From Cyclobacterium amurskyense (GTDB lineage Bacteria > Bacteroidota > Bacteroidia > Cytophagales > Cyclobacteriaceae), in the NCBI RefSeq assembly GCF_001050135.1, contig NZ_CP012040.1, positions 2,825,001-2,889,000 of the forward strand: a DNA stretch of 64,000 bases, written 5' to 3'. Made by a program: the position numbers and the translations under genes. The notes beneath the pieces were generated by a model that saw nothing but the letters and a program-made list of their open reading frames with translations, was not told the DNA's origin and did not search any database. Shown here one piece after another: positions 62,402 to 64,000 of the stretch; within the stretch, counting starts at the first letter, position 1, and every line of letters begins with the position of its first letter.

Positions 62402-64000
62402 ATGAATTTTTGTAAACTAAAATTAATCTTTTACATGGTAGCCATTGCCTATTTGGCCATGTCATGTAATACCAAAGTGCAGGAGGCGGAGGATGAAAAA
62501 CCGCCGAATATTCTCTTTATCATGTCTGATGATCATGCTTATCAGGCCATTAGTGCTTATGGGCATGGTTTAAATGAAACGCCAAACATTGATAGGATAG
62601 CTAATGAAGGAGCTATTTTCACAAGAGCAACAGTAACCAACTCCATTTGTGCACCAAGCAGAGCTGTGCTTTTAACAGGTAAGCACAGTTTTATTAACGG
62701 TAAGGTAGATAATGTGCAGCCCTTTGATTGGAATCAAGACAATTTCCCTAAGCTATTACAAGCCAATGGGTATCAAACCGCTCTTATTGGAAAAATCCAC
62801 TTGGATGGATTGCCTCAGGGTTTTGATTATTCTATGGTTTTGCCCGGTCAGGGCAATTATTATAACCCGGACTTTCTGGTAGATGGTAAGCGAACAAGGT
62901 TTGAGGGTTATGTGACAGACATTACCACTATTGAGGCCCTTAAATGGCTAAAGAGTGGTAGAGATCAGGACAAACCTTTTGCCTTGATGTACCATCAAAA
63001 GGCACCTCATAGAAACTGGAAGCCGGCAGAAGAATACCTGACCTTGTACGATGATAAGGACTTTACTCCTCCAGCCAATTACTTTGACCAAGAAACCAAC
63101 TATGCGGGTAGAGGAACTGCCGCTAAAACGCAGGAGATGGAAATAGATGGACATGCCCGATGGGGACATGATTTTAAAATGGAAGTGGATCCTTATGGTG
63201 ACAGTACCGGTTTTGCCAATGAATTAAAGCGTTTTAATCCAGAGCAACTTGCCAAATGGAAAGCGGCCTATGATCCTAAAAACGAAGCCTTCAAAAAGGC
63301 CTTTGGTCAGGGAGATGAATCTACTTTCAGTGCTGAGAAAAAGAGAGAAATCGCTCACTGGAAATTTAACCGCTACATAAAAGATTACCTTAGAACAATC
63401 AAGTCAGTGGATGATGGTGTAGGTGAAGTTCTGGATTATTTGGAGGCCAATGGTTTGGCTGAGAATACCATCGTTGTCTATACTTCTGATCAGGGATTTT
63501 ACCTTGGTGAGCACGGTTGGTTTGACAAGCGCTTCATGTATGAGCAATCTTTTAGAACGCCTCTTTTGGTGCGGTATCCTAAGGAAATAAAACCAGGAAC
63601 CAAAATCGACAAGCTGGTTCAAAATTTAGACTTTGCACCTACATTTCTTGACTATGCAGGTGTAGCTACCCCTAAAGAAATGCAGGGAGAATCTTTCCGG
63701 AAATTGGTGAGTGGAGAATCAGGTGAATGGCGGGATGCAGTCTATTATACTTACTATGAATATCCTTCTGTACACATGGTAAAGCGTCATTATGGAGTGG
63801 CTACAGACCGTTACAAATTGATGCATTTCTATTATGACATTGACGAGTGGGAAATGTATGACCTGAAAGAGGACCCTTCTGAGATGAACAATGTATATGA
63901 CGATCCGGAATATGCAGAAGTTAGAACCATGATGCATGAAAGGCTAGTAGAGCTTCGCGAAAAATATGGAGACAGCGATGAAAACGACAAAAAATACCTG
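62402..64000 (+). CDS. S1-family sulfatase lipoprotein, 3' end beyond window
   Basis: The frame is open from ATG 62402 to the last base (533 codons). The signal peptide ends in LAMSC, so Cys22 is a lipid anchor. The formylglycine site is CAPSR with Cys83, metal ligands include MSDDH near residue 42 and SDQGFYLGEHG near 363. C-terminal blocks (YKLMHFYYDIDEWEMYDLKEDPSEMNNVYDD) indicate that nearly all the protein is present. Sequence style is close to GlcNAc-6-sulfate-type enzymes, but the substrate is inferred. It needs FGly modification by a maturase not seen here. Confidence 0.94.
   Translation, partial: MNFCKLKLIFYMVAIAYLAMSCNTKVQEAEDEKPPNILFIMSDDHAYQAISAYGHGLNETPNIDRIANEGAIFTRATVTNSICAPSRAVLLTGKHSFINGKVDNVQPFDWNQDNFPKLLQANGYQTALIGKIHLDGLPQGFDYSMVLPGQGNYYNPDFLVDGKRTRFEGYVTDITTIEALKWLKSGRDQDKPFALMYHQKAPHRNWKPAEEYLTLYDDKDFTPPANYFDQETNYAGRGTAAKTQEMEIDGHARWGHDFKMEVDPYGDSTGFANELKRFNPEQLAKWKAAYDPKNEAFKKAFGQGDESTFSAEKKREIAHWKFNRYIKDYLRTIKSVDDGVGEVLDYLEANGLAENTIVVYTSDQGFYLGEHGWFDKRFMYEQSFRTPLLVRYPKEIKPGTKIDKLVQNLDFAPTFLDYAGVATPKEMQGESFRKLVSGESGEWRDAVYYTYYEYPSVHMVKRHYGVATDRYKLMHFYYDIDEWEMYDLKEDPSEMNNVYDDPEYAEVRTMMHERLVELREKYGDSDENDKKYL

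Overview
This window looks like a chromosome segment of a Bacteroidota bacterium, most likely in or near the Cyclobacteriaceae. The signs are a SusC/SusD pair, several secreted sialidase-like, SGNH and sulfatase proteins, a leftward mreB-mreC-mreD-mrdA-rodA cell-shape operon, and a Bacteroidota-type promoter (TATATTTG) ahead of susC. No genus marker is present, so the placement is an inference.

Layout. 1-2.2 kb: the end of glycerol kinase and a glycerol facilitator with a terminator. 2.6-8.1 kb: the mre/mrd/rodA cell-shape operon, leftward. 8.5-13.5 kb: purH, purN, a secreted beta-propeller lipoprotein, a UbiA-type prenyltransferase and a Rossmann/DUF2520 protein. 13.5-17.5 kb: cytochrome c maturation genes ccmC, a ccmD-like gene, ccmE (Cys-type, CxxxY) and ccmF; ccmB lies apart at 28.8-29.4 kb. 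The roughly 11 kb between ccmC and ccmB is accessory: a thioredoxin/ApbE/DUF4266/DUF3570/VOC/ferredoxin cluster, a DoxX protein and two related Crp-type regulators, a sialidase-like protein, an NTF2-like and an MBL-fold protein, and a decayed gene. Related intergenic repeats sit near both edges of this block.

29.6-35.5 kb: an exported (Tat-like) dihydrodipicolinate-synthase-fold protein, serS, then a PIG-L deacetylase, an SDR and a FAH-family hydrolase facing a FadR-type repressor. 36.2-57.8 kb: one long rightward polysaccharide/glycoconjugate utilisation locus. It holds SusC, SusD, four sialidase-like propellers (three of them tandem paralogues), two SGNH esterases, an AstE-like deacylase, an SDR, a threonine-synthase-like PLP enzyme, a NanA-like aldolase, RidA, an M81 (MlrC-type) metallopeptidase, an SMP-30 lactonase, a Gfo/Idh/MocA oxidoreductase and a NanM-type mutarotase fused to a sodium:solute symporter. 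The set suggests capture, trimming, import and breakdown of an acylated, amino-bearing acidic sugar (sialic-acid-like), but the substrate cannot be read from sequence.

58.4-59.9 kb: an HtrA/DegP protease. 60.2-61.3 kb: a tRNA-Val cluster invaded by a small GIY-YIG nuclease gene. Each 353-bp tandem unit carries the 3' 61 nt of a tRNA-Val, its terminator and the nuclease gene; a relic of a third nuclease copy and a degenerate tRNA are also present. I consider this the least conventional structure in the window. 61.8-64.0 kb: a 5'-truncated sulfatase remnant followed by an intact sulfatase that runs off the right edge.
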